DNA of 64,000 nt, from assembly GCF_003696215.1 (NCBI RefSeq), contig NZ_RFFG01000002.1, forward strand, positions 149,303-213,302. The letters are read 5' to 3'. Source of the stretch: Actinomadura harenae. GTDB lineage: Bacteria; Actinomycetota; Actinomycetes; Streptosporangiales; Streptosporangiaceae. Shown piece after piece: positions 50,405 to 59,156 of this stretch. Position numbers and translations under genes: made by a program. Numbering within the stretch: the stretch's first letter is position 1; every line of letters begins with the position of its first letter. The notes beneath the pieces are model-generated. The model saw only the letters and a list, made by a program, of their open reading frames with translations, was not told the DNA's origin and ran no database searches.

Positions 50405-51943
50405 ATGGCGAAGGCGAAGACGGCGCGGGCGACCTACCACTGCTCCGAGTGCGGGTGGCAGACGTCCAAGTGGGTGGGGCGGTGCGGCGAGTGCCAGGCG
50501 TGGGGCACGATCGTCGAGACCGCGTCCGCCACGCCCGCGCGGGTCGTCTCGGCCGGTCCGGTGTCGGCTCCGGCGCGTCCGATCGGGAAGGTGGACGTGC
50601 GGTCCGCGCGCACCCGCCCCACCGGGCTGGACGAGCTCGACCGGGTGCTCGGCGGCGGCATCGTGCCGGGGGCCGTGCTGCTGCTGGCGGGCGAGCCCGG
50701 CATCGGCAAGTCCACGCTGCTGCTGGAGGTCGCGGCGCTCGCGTCCGCTCCGGCGCTCGCGACCATCCCGCCGCAGGCCCGCACGGGCCAGGGCTCCGCG
50801 CAGGATCCGCTGGCCTCCGTCCGCACCGGAGGCGCACCGGACGACGGCGCCGACGACGGCGCGGGCGCCGAGGGGCACGAGCGGAGGCCGGTGCTGTACG
50901 TGACCGGCGAGGAGTCGGCCGAGCAGGTCCGGCTGCGGGCCGACCGGGTCGGGGCGATCACCGACGACCTGTACCTGGCCGCCGAGACCGAGCTGTCGGC
51001 GGTGCTCGGCCACGTCGACGCGGTCGAGCCGGTGCTGATGGTCGTCGACTCGATCCAGACGATCGGGACGTCCGAGGTGGACGGCGCGCCCGGCGGCGTC
51101 ACCCAGATCCGCGAGGTCGCCGCCAACCTGATCCGGGTCGCCAAGGAGCGCGGCATCACGGTCGTCCTGGTCGGGCACGTCACCAAGGAGGGCGCGATCG
51201 CCGGGCCGCGGCTGCTCGAGCACCTGGTCGACGTCGTCCTGTACTTCGAGGGCGACCGGCACAGCCGCCTGCGCATGATCCGCGCCGTGAAGAACCGGTA
51301 CGGCCCGACGGACGAGCTGGGCTGCTTCGACCTGTCCGAGGTCGGCCTCGTCGGGCTGCCCGACCCGTCCGGCCTGTTCCTCACCCGGCGCGAGGAGCCG
51401 GTGCCCGGCACCTGCGTCACGGTCACGCTCGAGGGGCGGCGCCCGCTGGTCGCGGAGGTGCAGGCCCTGGTCGCCAAGTCGCACCTGCCGTCCCCGCGCC
51501 GCGCGCACTCCGGGCTGGACGCGTCGCGCGTCGCGATGGTGCTGGCCGTCCTCGCCCAGCGCTGCAAGATCTCCATGCACGAGCAGGACGTCTACGTCTC
51601 CACGGTCGGCGGGGTGCGGCTGTCGGAGACGTCCGTCGACCTCGCGATGGCGCTCGCCGTCGCCGGGTCGACCGTCGAGCAGTCGCTGTCGCCCACGCTG
51701 GTCGCGCTCGGCGAGGTCGGGCTCGCGGGCGAGGTGCGGGTGGTCCCCGGCGTCCAGCGGCGGCTGGCCGAGGCGGCGCGGCTCGGGTTCAAGCACGCGG
51801 TCGTCCCGCGCGGGTCGCTGGAGCTCGGCGACGGGTCGCCGCTCAGGCGCGCCGACCCGCAGCTCAGCGATTTCGAGGGGATGAAGGTGATGGAGGTGGA
51901 CAGCCTGACCCAGGCGCTCCAGGTGTCCTTCACGGCCCCCTGA
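50405..51943 (+). CDS. radA: DNA repair protein RadA
   Basis: 512 residues from the ATG at 50405. The order is N-terminal zinc finger (CSECGWQTSKWVGRCGEC), RecA-like ATPase with Walker A GEPGIGKST (about 100), the KNRYGPTDE form of the RadA motif (about 298), and a Lon-like C-terminal domain. It promotes branch migration in recombination. An Ala/Gly/Asp-rich insertion of about 45 residues (120-165) separates the Walker A helix from VLYVTGEESAEQVRLR, where most RadA proteins have a few residues. The next gene, disA, is its usual neighbour. Confidence 0.94.
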   Translation: MAKAKTARATYHCSECGWQTSKWVGRCGECQAWGTIVETASATPARVVSAGPVSAPARPIGKVDVRSARTRPTGLDELDRVLGGGIVPGAVLLLAGEPGIGKSTLLLEVAALASAPALATIPPQARTGQGSAQDPLASVRTGGAPDDGADDGAGAEGHERRPVLYVTGEESAEQVRLRADRVGAITDDLYLAAETELSAVLGHVDAVEPVLMVVDSIQTIGTSEVDGAPGGVTQIREVAANLIRVAKERGITVVLVGHVTKEGAIAGPRLLEHLVDVVLYFEGDRHSRLRMIRAVKNRYGPTDELGCFDLSEVGLVGLPDPSGLFLTRREEPVPGTCVTVTLEGRRPLVAEVQALVAKSHLPSPRRAHSGLDASRVAMVLAVLAQRCKISMHEQDVYVSTVGGVRLSETSVDLAMALAVAGSTVEQSLSPTLVALGEVGLAGEVRVVPGVQRRLAEAARLGFKHAVVPRGSLELGDGSPLRRADPQLSDFEGMKVMEVDSLTQALQVSFTAP

Positions 51944-52055
51944 CAGCTCCGCCTCACAGCCCGATTCCGTTCGCGTCACGCTTGCGACCAGGGGAGGAGC
52001 CGCCCGCCCGCCCCTCTCGGTAAACTGACGCCGGTAAGCGACCTCCGGGGGCCAG

Positions 52056-53138
52056 GTGCCAGCAATCGACAAGGGTCATGACGAACGCCGCCGCGCCACG
52101 CTCGCCGCGGTGGCCCCGGGCACCCAGATCCGGGACGGCCTGGAGCGCATCCTGCGCGGCCACACAGGCGGGCTGATCGTTCTGGGCTACGACGCGCAGG
52201 TCAGTGAGATCTGCACCGGCGGCTTCGAGCTGGACGTGGAGTTCTCCGCGACCCGGCTGCGCGAGCTCGCCAAGATGGACGGGGCCATCGTCTTCGACGA
52301 CGCCCGCGGCCGGATCGTCCGCGCCGCGGTGCACCTGGTGCCCGACTCCACCATTCCGACCGAGGAGTCCGGCACCCGGCACCGCACGGCCGAACGGGTC
52401 GCGCGGCAGACCGGCCGTCCGGTGATCTCGGTGAGCCAGTCGATGAACATCATCGCGCTGTACCTGGACGGCGTCCGCTACGTCCTGGAGGACTCGGCGG
52501 CCATCCTGTCCAAGGCGAACCAGGCGCTCGCCACGCTCGAACGCTACAAGCTGCGCCTGGACGAGGTGTCCGGCACGCTCTCCGCGCTCGAGATCGAGGA
52601 CCTGGTCACCGTCCGGGACGTGTCCGCGGTGGTGCAGCGGCTGGAGATGGTCCGCCGGATCGCCGACGAGATCGAGGGCTACGTCGTCGAGCTCGGCACG
52701 GACGGGCGGCTGCTGTCGCTCCAGCTCGACGAGCTGGTCTCCGGCGTGGACGTCGACCGCGAGCTGATCGTCCGCGACTACCCGTCCGCCACGGCGCGCG
52801 CGGTCGGAGTCGAGACGGTCCTCGCGAACCTCGACGTCCTGTCGGCGAACGAGCTGCTCGACCTGACGACGGTCGCCGAGGTGATGGGCTTCTCCGGCCC
52901 GGACGCGCTCGACCTGCCCGTCTCCCCGAAGGGCTACCGGCTGCTGGCGAAGGTGCCGCGGCTGCCGGGCCTGGTCGTGGAACGCCTGGTCGAGCACTTC
53001 GGGGGCCTGCAGAAGCTGCTCGCCGCGTCCATCGACGACCTCCAGGCCGTCGGCGGGGTCGGCGAGTCGCGGGCCCGCAGCGTCCGCGAGGGCCTGTCCC
53101 GTCTCGCCGAGTCGTCCATCCTCGAACGCTACGTCTGA
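52056..53138 (+). CDS. disA: Diadenylate cyclase/DNA integrity scanning protein
   Basis: 360 residues with a GTG start at 52056. The DAC domain (1-150) has the DGA motif in [10 protein letters not shown] and the RHR motif in [11 protein letters not shown], both needed to make c-di-AMP from ATP. A helical linker and C-terminal helix-hairpin-helix repeats (about 290-355) bind branched DNA. It follows radA after 112 bases, the common order in Gram-positive bacteria, where RadA can inhibit DisA. Confidence 0.95.
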   Translation: MPAIDKGHDERRRATLAAVAPGTQIRDGLERILRGHTGGLIVLGYDAQVSEICTGGFELDVEFSATRLRELAKMDGAIVFDDARGRIVRAAVHLVPDSTIPTEESGTRHRTAERVARQTGRPVISVSQSMNIIALYLDGVRYVLEDSAAILSKANQALATLERYKLRLDEVSGTLSALEIEDLVTVRDVSAVVQRLEMVRRIADEIEGYVVELGTDGRLLSLQLDELVSGVDVDRELIVRDYPSATARAVGVETVLANLDVLSANELLDLTTVAEVMGFSGPDALDLPVSPKGYRLLAKVPRLPGLVVERLVEHFGGLQKLLAASIDDLQAVGGVGESRARSVREGLSRLAESSILERYV

Positions 53139-53182
53139 CCGGTTCGTCCCGGCCGCCTCCCAAGCGGCCGGGACGAACGGTC
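53137..53182. terminator. Bidirectional terminator between disA and the B3/B4 gene
   Basis: TTCGTCCCGGCCGC pairs with GCGGCCGGGACGAA over a 7-base loop, and flanking GACCG/CGGTC extends the stem past a one-base bulge. It overlaps the disA stop codon and precedes the other stop at 53188. Confidence 0.85.
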
Positions 53183-53187
53183 ACGGA

Positions 53188-53886
53188 TCAGAAGTCGAGG
53201 CGCGGCGCGGCCGCGGTGACGTGCGACGTCGTCGGGGTGACCGGCCAGAGGGCGGCGATCTCGCCGGCGAGCGTCGCGACGAGTTTCGGGACGTCCGACG
53301 GCGCCGTCTCGTGCAGGGCCTCGGCCACGATCAGGACGGACCGGGTCGCCGGGCGGACGGCGGACAGCCCGCTCTGCCGGTTCGTCCAGCGGCGCGCGTG
53401 CGCGCGGCCCGCCTCGTCCGCGTAGGTGACCTCGCCGGGCGCGGGGTGCTCGGTCTCGCCGCCGAACGTCTCGTACTCCTCCGTGCCGTCCGCCGGGCGG
53501 ACGGTGAGACCGCCGGTCACGGCCGCGAGGTCGAGCGCGGCGACCGGGATCGCGAACGCCGCCGAGACCGCGTTGCACAGGTCCACGAGCGGGTGGATCG
53601 AGGGCAGCGAACCCTCTTTCCGGACGCGCCGCAACAGCGCCTCGGACGCGCACCGGTACTGCGTCGGCTTGAGGCCCATCGCGGCGAACGTCCGCCGCCA
53701 GGCCTTGATCTCGGGGAGTTCGGCCTCCTGGCCGGCGTCCGCCAGCCGGGCGAGGGCGGCGGCGGTGTGGTCGCCGACGCGGGCGCTCGCGTCGGCGTCC
53801 GGTGTGATGCCGTCCACGACGACGACGGCCCCGGCGACCAGGTCCGGGTGGTCGGCCCAGAGGTTCGGCGCGTGCTGGAAGTACAT
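53188..53886 (-). CDS. B3/B4 (tRNA-binding-like) domain protein
   Basis: 232 residues from the ATG at 53886. The central part (about 70-200: KAWRRTFAAMGLKPTQYRCA, then SIHPLVDLCNAVSAAFAIPV) is the B3/B4 domain of phenylalanyl-tRNA synthetase beta, which on its own occurs in small proteins thought to edit or bind tRNA or amino acids. No synthetase catalytic core is present. Function unproved. Confidence 0.8.
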   Translation of the reverse strand: MYFQHAPNLWADHPDLVAGAVVVVDGITPDADASARVGDHTAAALARLADAGQEAELPEIKAWRRTFAAMGLKPTQYRCASEALLRRVRKEGSLPSIHPLVDLCNAVSAAFAIPVAALDLAAVTGGLTVRPADGTEEYETFGGETEHPAPGEVTYADEAGRAHARRWTNRQSGLSAVRPATRSVLIVAEALHETAPSDVPKLVATLAGEIAALWPVTPTTSHVTAAAPRLDF

Positions 53887-53996
53887 GGTCCCCCGTCCGG
53901 TGTGATGGTCGGGAACCACCCTGCCGCCACGGCGGTCCACTGGACAGGGCCAACCGCGACCCGTTCCAGAGGACCAATCCCCTATGCCGGAGGCCG

Positions 53997-54686
53997 TCAG
54001 CGCAGGTGGAAGACCTGTTTCTGGGGTTTCACATGGTCGGCCTTCAGGGCGGCGACGTACGTGCCGGGCCGGGCCTTGTCGCGTTTGCCCGAGCAGTCGG
54101 CGCCGGAGCGCTTGCGGTCCCAGGTCAGAGTGGTCACGTACGGGATGCCGCGCCGGAGCGTCCGCACGGACGACCCGGACCCGCCGTCGCAGACCGACGC
54201 CGCCCACACCTTGTCGGCACCGGACGTGATGCGGACGTCGAGGCTGCTCGTCCCGACGTCGTAGCGGCAGGCGTTCTGCCCGGTGTTGACCACGGTGAGC
54301 CGGAAGGACGGCCGCTCGTCACGGGCGAAGGTGTCGCCGTCGGAGGCGAAGTTCACCACCACGTCGCGGGCCTCGCAGGCGTCGCCGTCCTTGTGGGCGA
54401 CGGCCTTGGGCGAAGCACCGCCCTTGGGCGTCCTGGTGACCGTCACGGTCGGGGCCGGGACGGGCACGCCGGGCGTGGCGGACGGCGAGGGCACGGCCGA
54501 GCCGACCCCGGCCACGCTCTGCGTCGGCGCCTTCTTCGCGTCGCCTCCCGCGCCGCCGAACGCGCCGCAGGCCCAGGCGGTGAGGCCGACCACGCCCAGC
54601 ACGCCGGCGAGCGCCATCGCCCGCCGCCGCCAGTACTGGTCGATCCCCCACTCTTCCTCTGGATCACGTTCAGTATCCGCGTCCAT
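53997..54686 (-). CDS. Membrane-anchored hypothetical protein
   Basis: 229 residues from the ATG at 54686. A short cytoplasmic acidic part is followed by one membrane helix (ALAGVLGVVGLTAWACGAFGG, about 24-44; the Cys may be lipidated), a Ser/Pro/Thr linker and an outer domain with three or more Cys (about 100-229). It has no signature I recognise. Read divergently from mutY across 54 bases. Confidence 0.7.
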   Translation of the reverse strand: MDADTERDPEEEWGIDQYWRRRAMALAGVLGVVGLTAWACGAFGGAGGDAKKAPTQSVAGVGSAVPSPSATPGVPVPAPTVTVTRTPKGGASPKAVAHKDGDACEARDVVVNFASDGDTFARDERPSFRLTVVNTGQNACRYDVGTSSLDVRITSGADKVWAASVCDGGSGSSVRTLRRGIPYVTTLTWDRKRSGADCSGKRDKARPGTYVAALKADHVKPQKQVFHLR

Positions 54687-54740
54687 GCGGACAGTATGCA
54701 TATGGGGATCGTCCGGGACGTGGCGACCCGCCGTGCCACA

Positions 54741-55622
54741 ATGCACCTCGTCATGCGGAAGTTCACCGAACCGATCCTGGCCTGGTACGACGCGAACGCC
54801 CGGGACCTGCCGTGGCGGGCGCCGGGCGCGACCCCCTGGGGCGTCCTGGTCAGCGAGATCATGTTGCAGCAGACCCCGGTGGTCCGGGTCCTCCCGGTCT
54901 GGCACACCTGGCTGGAGCGCTGGCCGACGCCCGCCGCGCTCGCGGCCGAGCCGTCCGGGGAGGCCGTCCGCGCCTGGGGACGGCTCGGCTACCCGCGCCG
55001 GGCGCTGCGGCTGCACGCCGCGGCGCAGGCGATCGTCGACCGGCACGGCGGCCGGGTTCCGGACGATCACGAGGCCCTGCTCGACCTGCCCGGCATCGGC
55101 TCCTACACGGCCGCGGCCGTCGCGAGCTTCGCCTTCGGGCAGCGGCACGCGGTGCTCGACACCAACGTCCGGCGCGTCCTGGCGAGGATGATCGACGGCG
55201 CCGAGTACCCGCCGAAGTCGCAGACCCGCGCCGAGGTCACGACGGCCGAGTCGCTACTGCCACTGGACCCGCCGACCGCGGCCCGCTGGTCGGTGGCGGT
55301 CATGGAGCTGGGCGCGCTGGTCTGCACGGCCCGCTCGCCGCGCTGCGTGGACTGCCCCGTCCTGGACCGGTGCGAGTGGCAGGCGCGGGGCCGTCCGGCC
55401 TATGACGGCCCGCCGCGCCGCGGCCAGTCCTACGCGGGCACCGACCGGCAGTGCCGGGGCCGCCTGCTCGCCGTCCTGCGCGACGCCCACGGCCCGGTCG
55501 GCAAGCCCGCCCTGGACGTGGTCTGGTCGGACGCCGTCCAGCGTGAGCGCGCCCTCGACGGCCTGATCGCCGACGGCCTCGTCGACCCGCTCGACGACGG
55601 CCGCTACGCCCTCCCCGGCTGA
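54741..55622 (+). CDS. mutY: A/G-specific adenine glycosylase
   Basis: 293 residues from the ATG at 54741 (ATG 54753 is the other option). It removes adenine mispaired with 8-oxoguanine. The catalytic Glu is in SEIMLQQTPV (about 38), the HhH is DLPGIGSYTAAAVASFAFG with the catalytic Asp in LDTNVRRV (about 140), and the 4Fe-4S site is CTARSPRCVDCPVLDRC (195-211). The 8-oxoG-recognising C-terminal NUDIX-like domain of longer MutY proteins is missing, as in many actinobacteria. Confidence 0.93.
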   Translation: MHLVMRKFTEPILAWYDANARDLPWRAPGATPWGVLVSEIMLQQTPVVRVLPVWHTWLERWPTPAALAAEPSGEAVRAWGRLGYPRRALRLHAAAQAIVDRHGGRVPDDHEALLDLPGIGSYTAAAVASFAFGQRHAVLDTNVRRVLARMIDGAEYPPKSQTRAEVTTAESLLPLDPPTAARWSVAVMELGALVCTARSPRCVDCPVLDRCEWQARGRPAYDGPPRRGQSYAGTDRQCRGRLLAVLRDAHGPVGKPALDVVWSDAVQRERALDGLIADGLVDPLDDGRYALPG

Positions 55623-55704
55623 TCCCCTGGGTAGGTCCGGAAGTGTCGGTGCGAGCTTTTAGGATGCACGCAGATCATCTCCGCGCAGCCAAAGAGAGGG
55701 CGTC

Positions 55705-56580
55705 ATGATCACGTTCACGCTTCCCGCCGTCCGGCCCTACGACTTCGCGCCGCAGCTGCGCTTCCTGTCCGGGTTCCGCCCGACCGCCGGGCAGCAGCGC
55801 GTGGACGGCGGGACGCTGACCCGGGCCCTCCGCGCGGGCGGCCGCACGTTCGCCGTCCGGCTCGCCGCGGACGGCGAGGGCCTGCGCTGCGACCTCCCGT
55901 CCGACGGCCCCGCGCCGTCGGACGACGAGATCACGGAGGTCCGCCGCCAGATCACGTCCTGGCTCAGCCTGGACGACGACCTCCACGACTTCTACGAGAT
56001 CGGCCGCCGCGATCCCGGCTTCGCGCCCGTGATCGACCGCCTGTACGGCTACCACCAGGTGAGATTCCCGACGCCGCTGGAGAACGCCGTCTGGGCGATC
56101 CTGTCCCAGCGCACGGCGCTGCCCGTCGCCGCCAAGGAGAAGCAGGCCCTCTCCACCGCGTTCGACAACGTCGTGACCATGGACGACGTCCAGTACCGGG
56201 CGTTCCCGGACGTCGAGCAGCTGGCGTCGCTGCCACCGGGACGTATCGCCGAGCTCGTCGGCAACGCCCGCAAGGGCCAGTACCTCGCGGGCACCGTCCG
56301 CGCCTGGCTCGACCTGGACGAGGACCACCTGCGCACGGCCCCCTTCGAGGAGGCCAAGGACATCCTGCTGGGCCTCCCCGGCATCGGCCCCTGGTCGGCC
56401 ACCTTCATCCTGATCAGGGGTTTCGGACGCACGGACGAGGTCCCGGCCGAGAAGCAACTGGTCACCGCCGCGTCCCGCGCCTACGGACGCTCACTCACCC
56501 CCGCCGACGTGCGGAAACTCGGCGAACCGTACGGCCCCTGGGCTGGATACTGGGCCCACTACCTCCGCGTCGCCGCCTGA
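55705..56580 (+). CDS. AlkA-type DNA-3-methyladenine glycosylase
   Basis: 291 residues. An N-terminal beta-rich domain (1-90) precedes the helix-hairpin-helix glycosylase domain with LENAVWAILSQRTALPVA, LLGLPGIGPWSATFILIRGF and the catalytic Asp in GRTDEVPAEKQL (about 250). It repairs alkylated bases. It follows mutY in the same direction after 82 bases, a small base-excision-repair group. Confidence 0.88.
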   Translation: MITFTLPAVRPYDFAPQLRFLSGFRPTAGQQRVDGGTLTRALRAGGRTFAVRLAADGEGLRCDLPSDGPAPSDDEITEVRRQITSWLSLDDDLHDFYEIGRRDPGFAPVIDRLYGYHQVRFPTPLENAVWAILSQRTALPVAAKEKQALSTAFDNVVTMDDVQYRAFPDVEQLASLPPGRIAELVGNARKGQYLAGTVRAWLDLDEDHLRTAPFEEAKDILLGLPGIGPWSATFILIRGFGRTDEVPAEKQLVTAASRAYGRSLTPADVRKLGEPYGPWAGYWAHYLRVAA

Positions 56581-56613
56581 CGGCCCGCCGAGGCGGTCCT
56601 GGGCATCCGTCAC

Positions 56614-57252
56614 TCAGGATCGATGCTCGCGGAGGCCGTCGAAGACGACGTCGAGGACACGCCCGCGCATGAGGACGTCCAGGTTCCCGGCCGCCTGGGA
56701 CGTCCCGGACAACAGAGCCATCACCTCCTCCAAGCCGATGTCTGCGCGCACCACCCCGGCCTCCTGCGCGCGCGCCAGAAGGACGCCCAACGCCCCCCGC
56801 AGCTCTTGGCGCACCTCGTCGGCACCGGCGTGAGGGTCGACTCCGGCCCCGGCCAGCTCGGCGGAGATGGCGTTCTTGGCGGCGGCCTCCACCACGACGA
56901 ACTGGAAGAAGTCGAAGAACGCGCGACCCGGATCGGACGACTCCGTCCGCAGCCTCGCCTGCTCGGCGAACCCGGCCAGGATCTCGCCGAGGACGGCCTC
57001 CAGCAGCGACTCCTTGGTCGGGAAGTGCCGGAACACCGTGCCGATGCCGACCCCGGCGCGCTTCGCGATCTCCTCCGTGGACGCGCCGGCGCCGAGCCCG
57101 GCGAAGACCTCCTGGGCCGCGAGCAGGACCTTCGCGCGATTACGCGCGGCATCCGCCCGCAGCGGCTTGGCGGGCGGCTCAGTGGACAGCCGACTGGACG
57201 GCTGAGCGGACGGCTGAGCGGACGGCTTGGCGGGCGTGGGCTCGCTGCCCAT
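56614..57252 (-). CDS. TetR family regulator of the NTF2-fold pair
   Basis: 212 residues. The N-terminal tail (10-30) is a Pro/Ser repeat (PSAQPSAQPSS), then the HTH AGASTEEIAKRAGVGIGTVFR with FRHFPTKESLLEAVL. It is transcribed away from the genes at 57339-58132, and two inverted repeats with the same CGGAGT half-site lie in the shared promoter, so it most likely represses both its own gene and that pair until a ligand binds. Confidence 0.9.
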   Translation of the reverse strand: MGSEPTPAKPSAQPSAQPSSRLSTEPPAKPLRADAARNRAKVLLAAQEVFAGLGAGASTEEIAKRAGVGIGTVFRHFPTKESLLEAVLGEILAGFAEQARLRTESSDPGRAFFDFFQFVVVEAAAKNAISAELAGAGVDPHAGADEVRQELRGALGVLLARAQEAGVVRADIGLEEVMALLSGTSQAAGNLDVLMRGRVLDVVFDGLREHRS

Positions 57253-57265
57253 CGCACCTCCTCGA

Positions 57266-57295
57266 TTGACAAGCGGAGTAGTGACTCCGTATTTT
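57266..57295 (+). promoter_or_regulatory. Promoter of the NTF2-fold gene pair
   Basis: TTGACA (57266-57271), an 18-base spacer and TATTTT (57290-57295; GTATTT with 17 bases is the alternative) form a strong promoter. The operator at 57274-57289 fills the spacer. Confidence 0.75.
57274..57289. promoter_or_regulatory. TetR operator 1 (CGGAGT dyad)
   Basis: CGGAGT and ACTCCG flank AGTG. The site sits between the -35 and -10 of the plus-strand promoter, so binding would block polymerase. Confidence 0.75.
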
Positions 57296-57298
57296 TGG

Positions 57299-57320
57299 AA
57301 TCGGAGTGAACACTCCGATT
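57299..57320. promoter_or_regulatory. TetR operator 2 (perfect 10-base dyad)
   Basis: AATCGGAGTG and its inverse complement are separated by two A. It shares the CGGAGTg half-site with operator 1 and lies over the expected start point of the plus-strand transcript. Confidence 0.8.
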
Positions 57321-57338
57321 CTACGACGGGAGCGCAGC

Positions 57339-57737
57339 ATGCCCAGCCCGAGCGAGGTCTTCCTGCGATTGGTCGAGAGCCTGGCCGCCAAGAAGACCGA
57401 CGACCTGCACCTCCTCTACGCCGAGGACGCGTTCGTCACCCATCCGTTCGCCTATCCGGAGTCCCGGTTCGAGGGGCGTGAGGCGCTGCGCGAGCACTTC
57501 GCGCAGGTGCCGGGGATGCCGTTCGAGATGACGGTCCGCGACGTCGTCGTCCACGAGACGGCCGACCCGGAGGTGATCGTCGCCGAGTTCGTCTACGACG
57601 GCCGCAACACCGCCACCGGCGTCCGCTTCACCGTCCCGAACATCTTCGTCATGCGGATCCGGGACGGCCTGATCGTCGAGGCGCGCGACTACGCCCACCA
57701 CCGCGCGTTCGCCGAGGCGCTGGGGAGCCGTTCATGA
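57339..57737 (+). CDS. NTF2-fold (SnoaL-like) protein 1
   Basis: 132 residues from the ATG at 57339 behind GGGAG. The cone-shaped NTF2 fold is shown by VFLRLVESLAAKKTDDLHLL, then a YAEDAFVTHPF stretch, GREALREHFAQ and a final NIFVMRIRDGLIVEARDYAH. Such proteins bind or isomerise small hydrophobic molecules. It shares HETADPEVIVAEF with the next gene, so the two are a tandem duplication. Confidence 0.85.
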   Translation: MPSPSEVFLRLVESLAAKKTDDLHLLYAEDAFVTHPFAYPESRFEGREALREHFAQVPGMPFEMTVRDVVVHETADPEVIVAEFVYDGRNTATGVRFTVPNIFVMRIRDGLIVEARDYAHHRAFAEALGSRS

Positions 57738-58132
57738 CGCCGCGCGAGGTCTTCGACCGCCTCTACCAGGGCATCTCGGACGGCCGCTGGGACGAGCTGG
57801 CCGCCCTCTACGCCGACGACGCGGTGGTCGACCAGCCGTTCCGCATGCCCCCGGCGCCGATCCGTATCGAGGGCCGCGCCGCCCTCGCCGAGCACTTCGC
57901 GAGCGCGGGCCAGGGGCCGCTCCGGCTCCGCGTCAAGGACGTGCTCGTCCACGAGACGGCCGACCCGGAGGTGATCGTCGCCGAGTTCACCTACGCCGGT
58001 GAGCTGACGACCACGGGCGCCGGGTTCGAGGTCGGCAACATCCAGGTGCTCCACGTCCGGGACGGGCTGATCGTCCGCAGTCGCGACTACCACGATCACG
58101 CCGCGCTGGAGCGGGCCCTGGGGGGCGCATGA
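57734..58132 (+). CDS. NTF2-fold (SnoaL-like) protein 2
   Basis: 132 residues, same length and fold as its upstream neighbour and overlapping it by 4 bases (ATGA). It keeps HETADPEVIVAEF but differs strongly elsewhere, for example PPAPIRIEGRAALAEHF. The two probably form a heterodimer or handle related ligands under the divergent TetR. Confidence 0.85.
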   Translation: MTPREVFDRLYQGISDGRWDELAALYADDAVVDQPFRMPPAPIRIEGRAALAEHFASAGQGPLRLRVKDVLVHETADPEVIVAEFTYAGELTTTGAGFEVGNIQVLHVRDGLIVRSRDYHDHAALERALGGA

Positions 58133-58224
58133 CCCGAACGAGCTTCCGACCGGCGGAAATGCCGCACGGTGACGAGGTGTTGCCCTTGGAGTAGATCTCC
58201 TATGCCCACCTGGAGGGCCCCACC

Positions 58225-58902
58225 GTGCGCGTCGACATCTGGACCGACATCGTCTGCCCCTGGTGCTACATCGGACAGGCGCGTTTCGACGCGGCGCTGG
58301 CCGGGTTCGAGCACCGCGACGAGATCGAGGTCGTGCAGCACTCCTACGAGCTCGCCCCGGACCTCTCCCCCGCCGAGACCGGGCCCGTGTTGGAGATGCT
58401 GATGGCCAAGTACGGCATGTCGCGCGAGCAGGCCGAGCAGGCAGAGGCCCGGGTCTCCGGGCTCGCGGCGGCCGAGGGCCTGCCCTACACGTCGGACCGT
58501 CCGAACGGCAACACCTTCGACGCGCACCGCGTGCTGCACCTCGCGGCCGAGCGCGGGCTCGGCGACGAGCTGCGGCAGGCGCTGTACCGGGCGAACTTCG
58601 GCGGCGAGCGCTCCGTCTTCGACGCGGACGCGCTGACCGAGATCGCCACCGGCGCCGGCCTGGACGCCGCCGAGGTCCGCTCCGTCCTGGCCGGTGACGC
58701 CTACGGCGACGCCGTCCGCGAGGACGAGCGGACCGCGACCCAGATCGGCGTCCAGGGCGTCCCGTTCTTCGTCCTGGACGGCAAGTACGGGATCAGCGGC
58801 GCCCAGGAGACCGCGACCTTCACCGAGGCCCTCACCCAGGTCTGGCAGGAGACCCACCCCCAGCCGCAGGCCACCGCCCAGGGGCAGGACGCGAACGCGT
58901 GA
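58225..58902 (+). CDS. DsbA/FrnE-family oxidoreductase
   Basis: 225 residues with a GTG start at 58225. The redox motif CPWCYIG (residues 11-17) is at the start of a thioredoxin fold with the helical insertion of the FrnE group; GVQGVPFFVLDGKYGISGAQ holds the cis-Pro. No signal peptide, so it acts in the cytoplasm as a thiol or disulfide-handling enzyme or isomerase. Confidence 0.9.
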   Translation: MRVDIWTDIVCPWCYIGQARFDAALAGFEHRDEIEVVQHSYELAPDLSPAETGPVLEMLMAKYGMSREQAEQAEARVSGLAAAEGLPYTSDRPNGNTFDAHRVLHLAAERGLGDELRQALYRANFGGERSVFDADALTEIATGAGLDAAEVRSVLAGDAYGDAVREDERTATQIGVQGVPFFVLDGKYGISGAQETATFTEALTQVWQETHPQPQATAQGQDANA

Positions 58903-59156
58903 CCAGGGCCTAGCCCGAGCCCCCGGGGAGGCGTGACAACTGGTGCGATGACGCATGTCCGTGGGTTTGTCAGGCCATGTCACCACCCCTCTGACCAGGC
59001 ACAACGTAAGGGCCGGGGAAGAGGTAGATCGATTGTGGGGCGGCATTCAGGAAAGTGTCAGGGTCGTCCCAGGACCTCTCCAGAACCAGATAGGCACAAT
59101 CATCGGGCGGGCACGGGCTGAGATGAATGGGCGGACGACGGTTACTGGAGGGCAGG

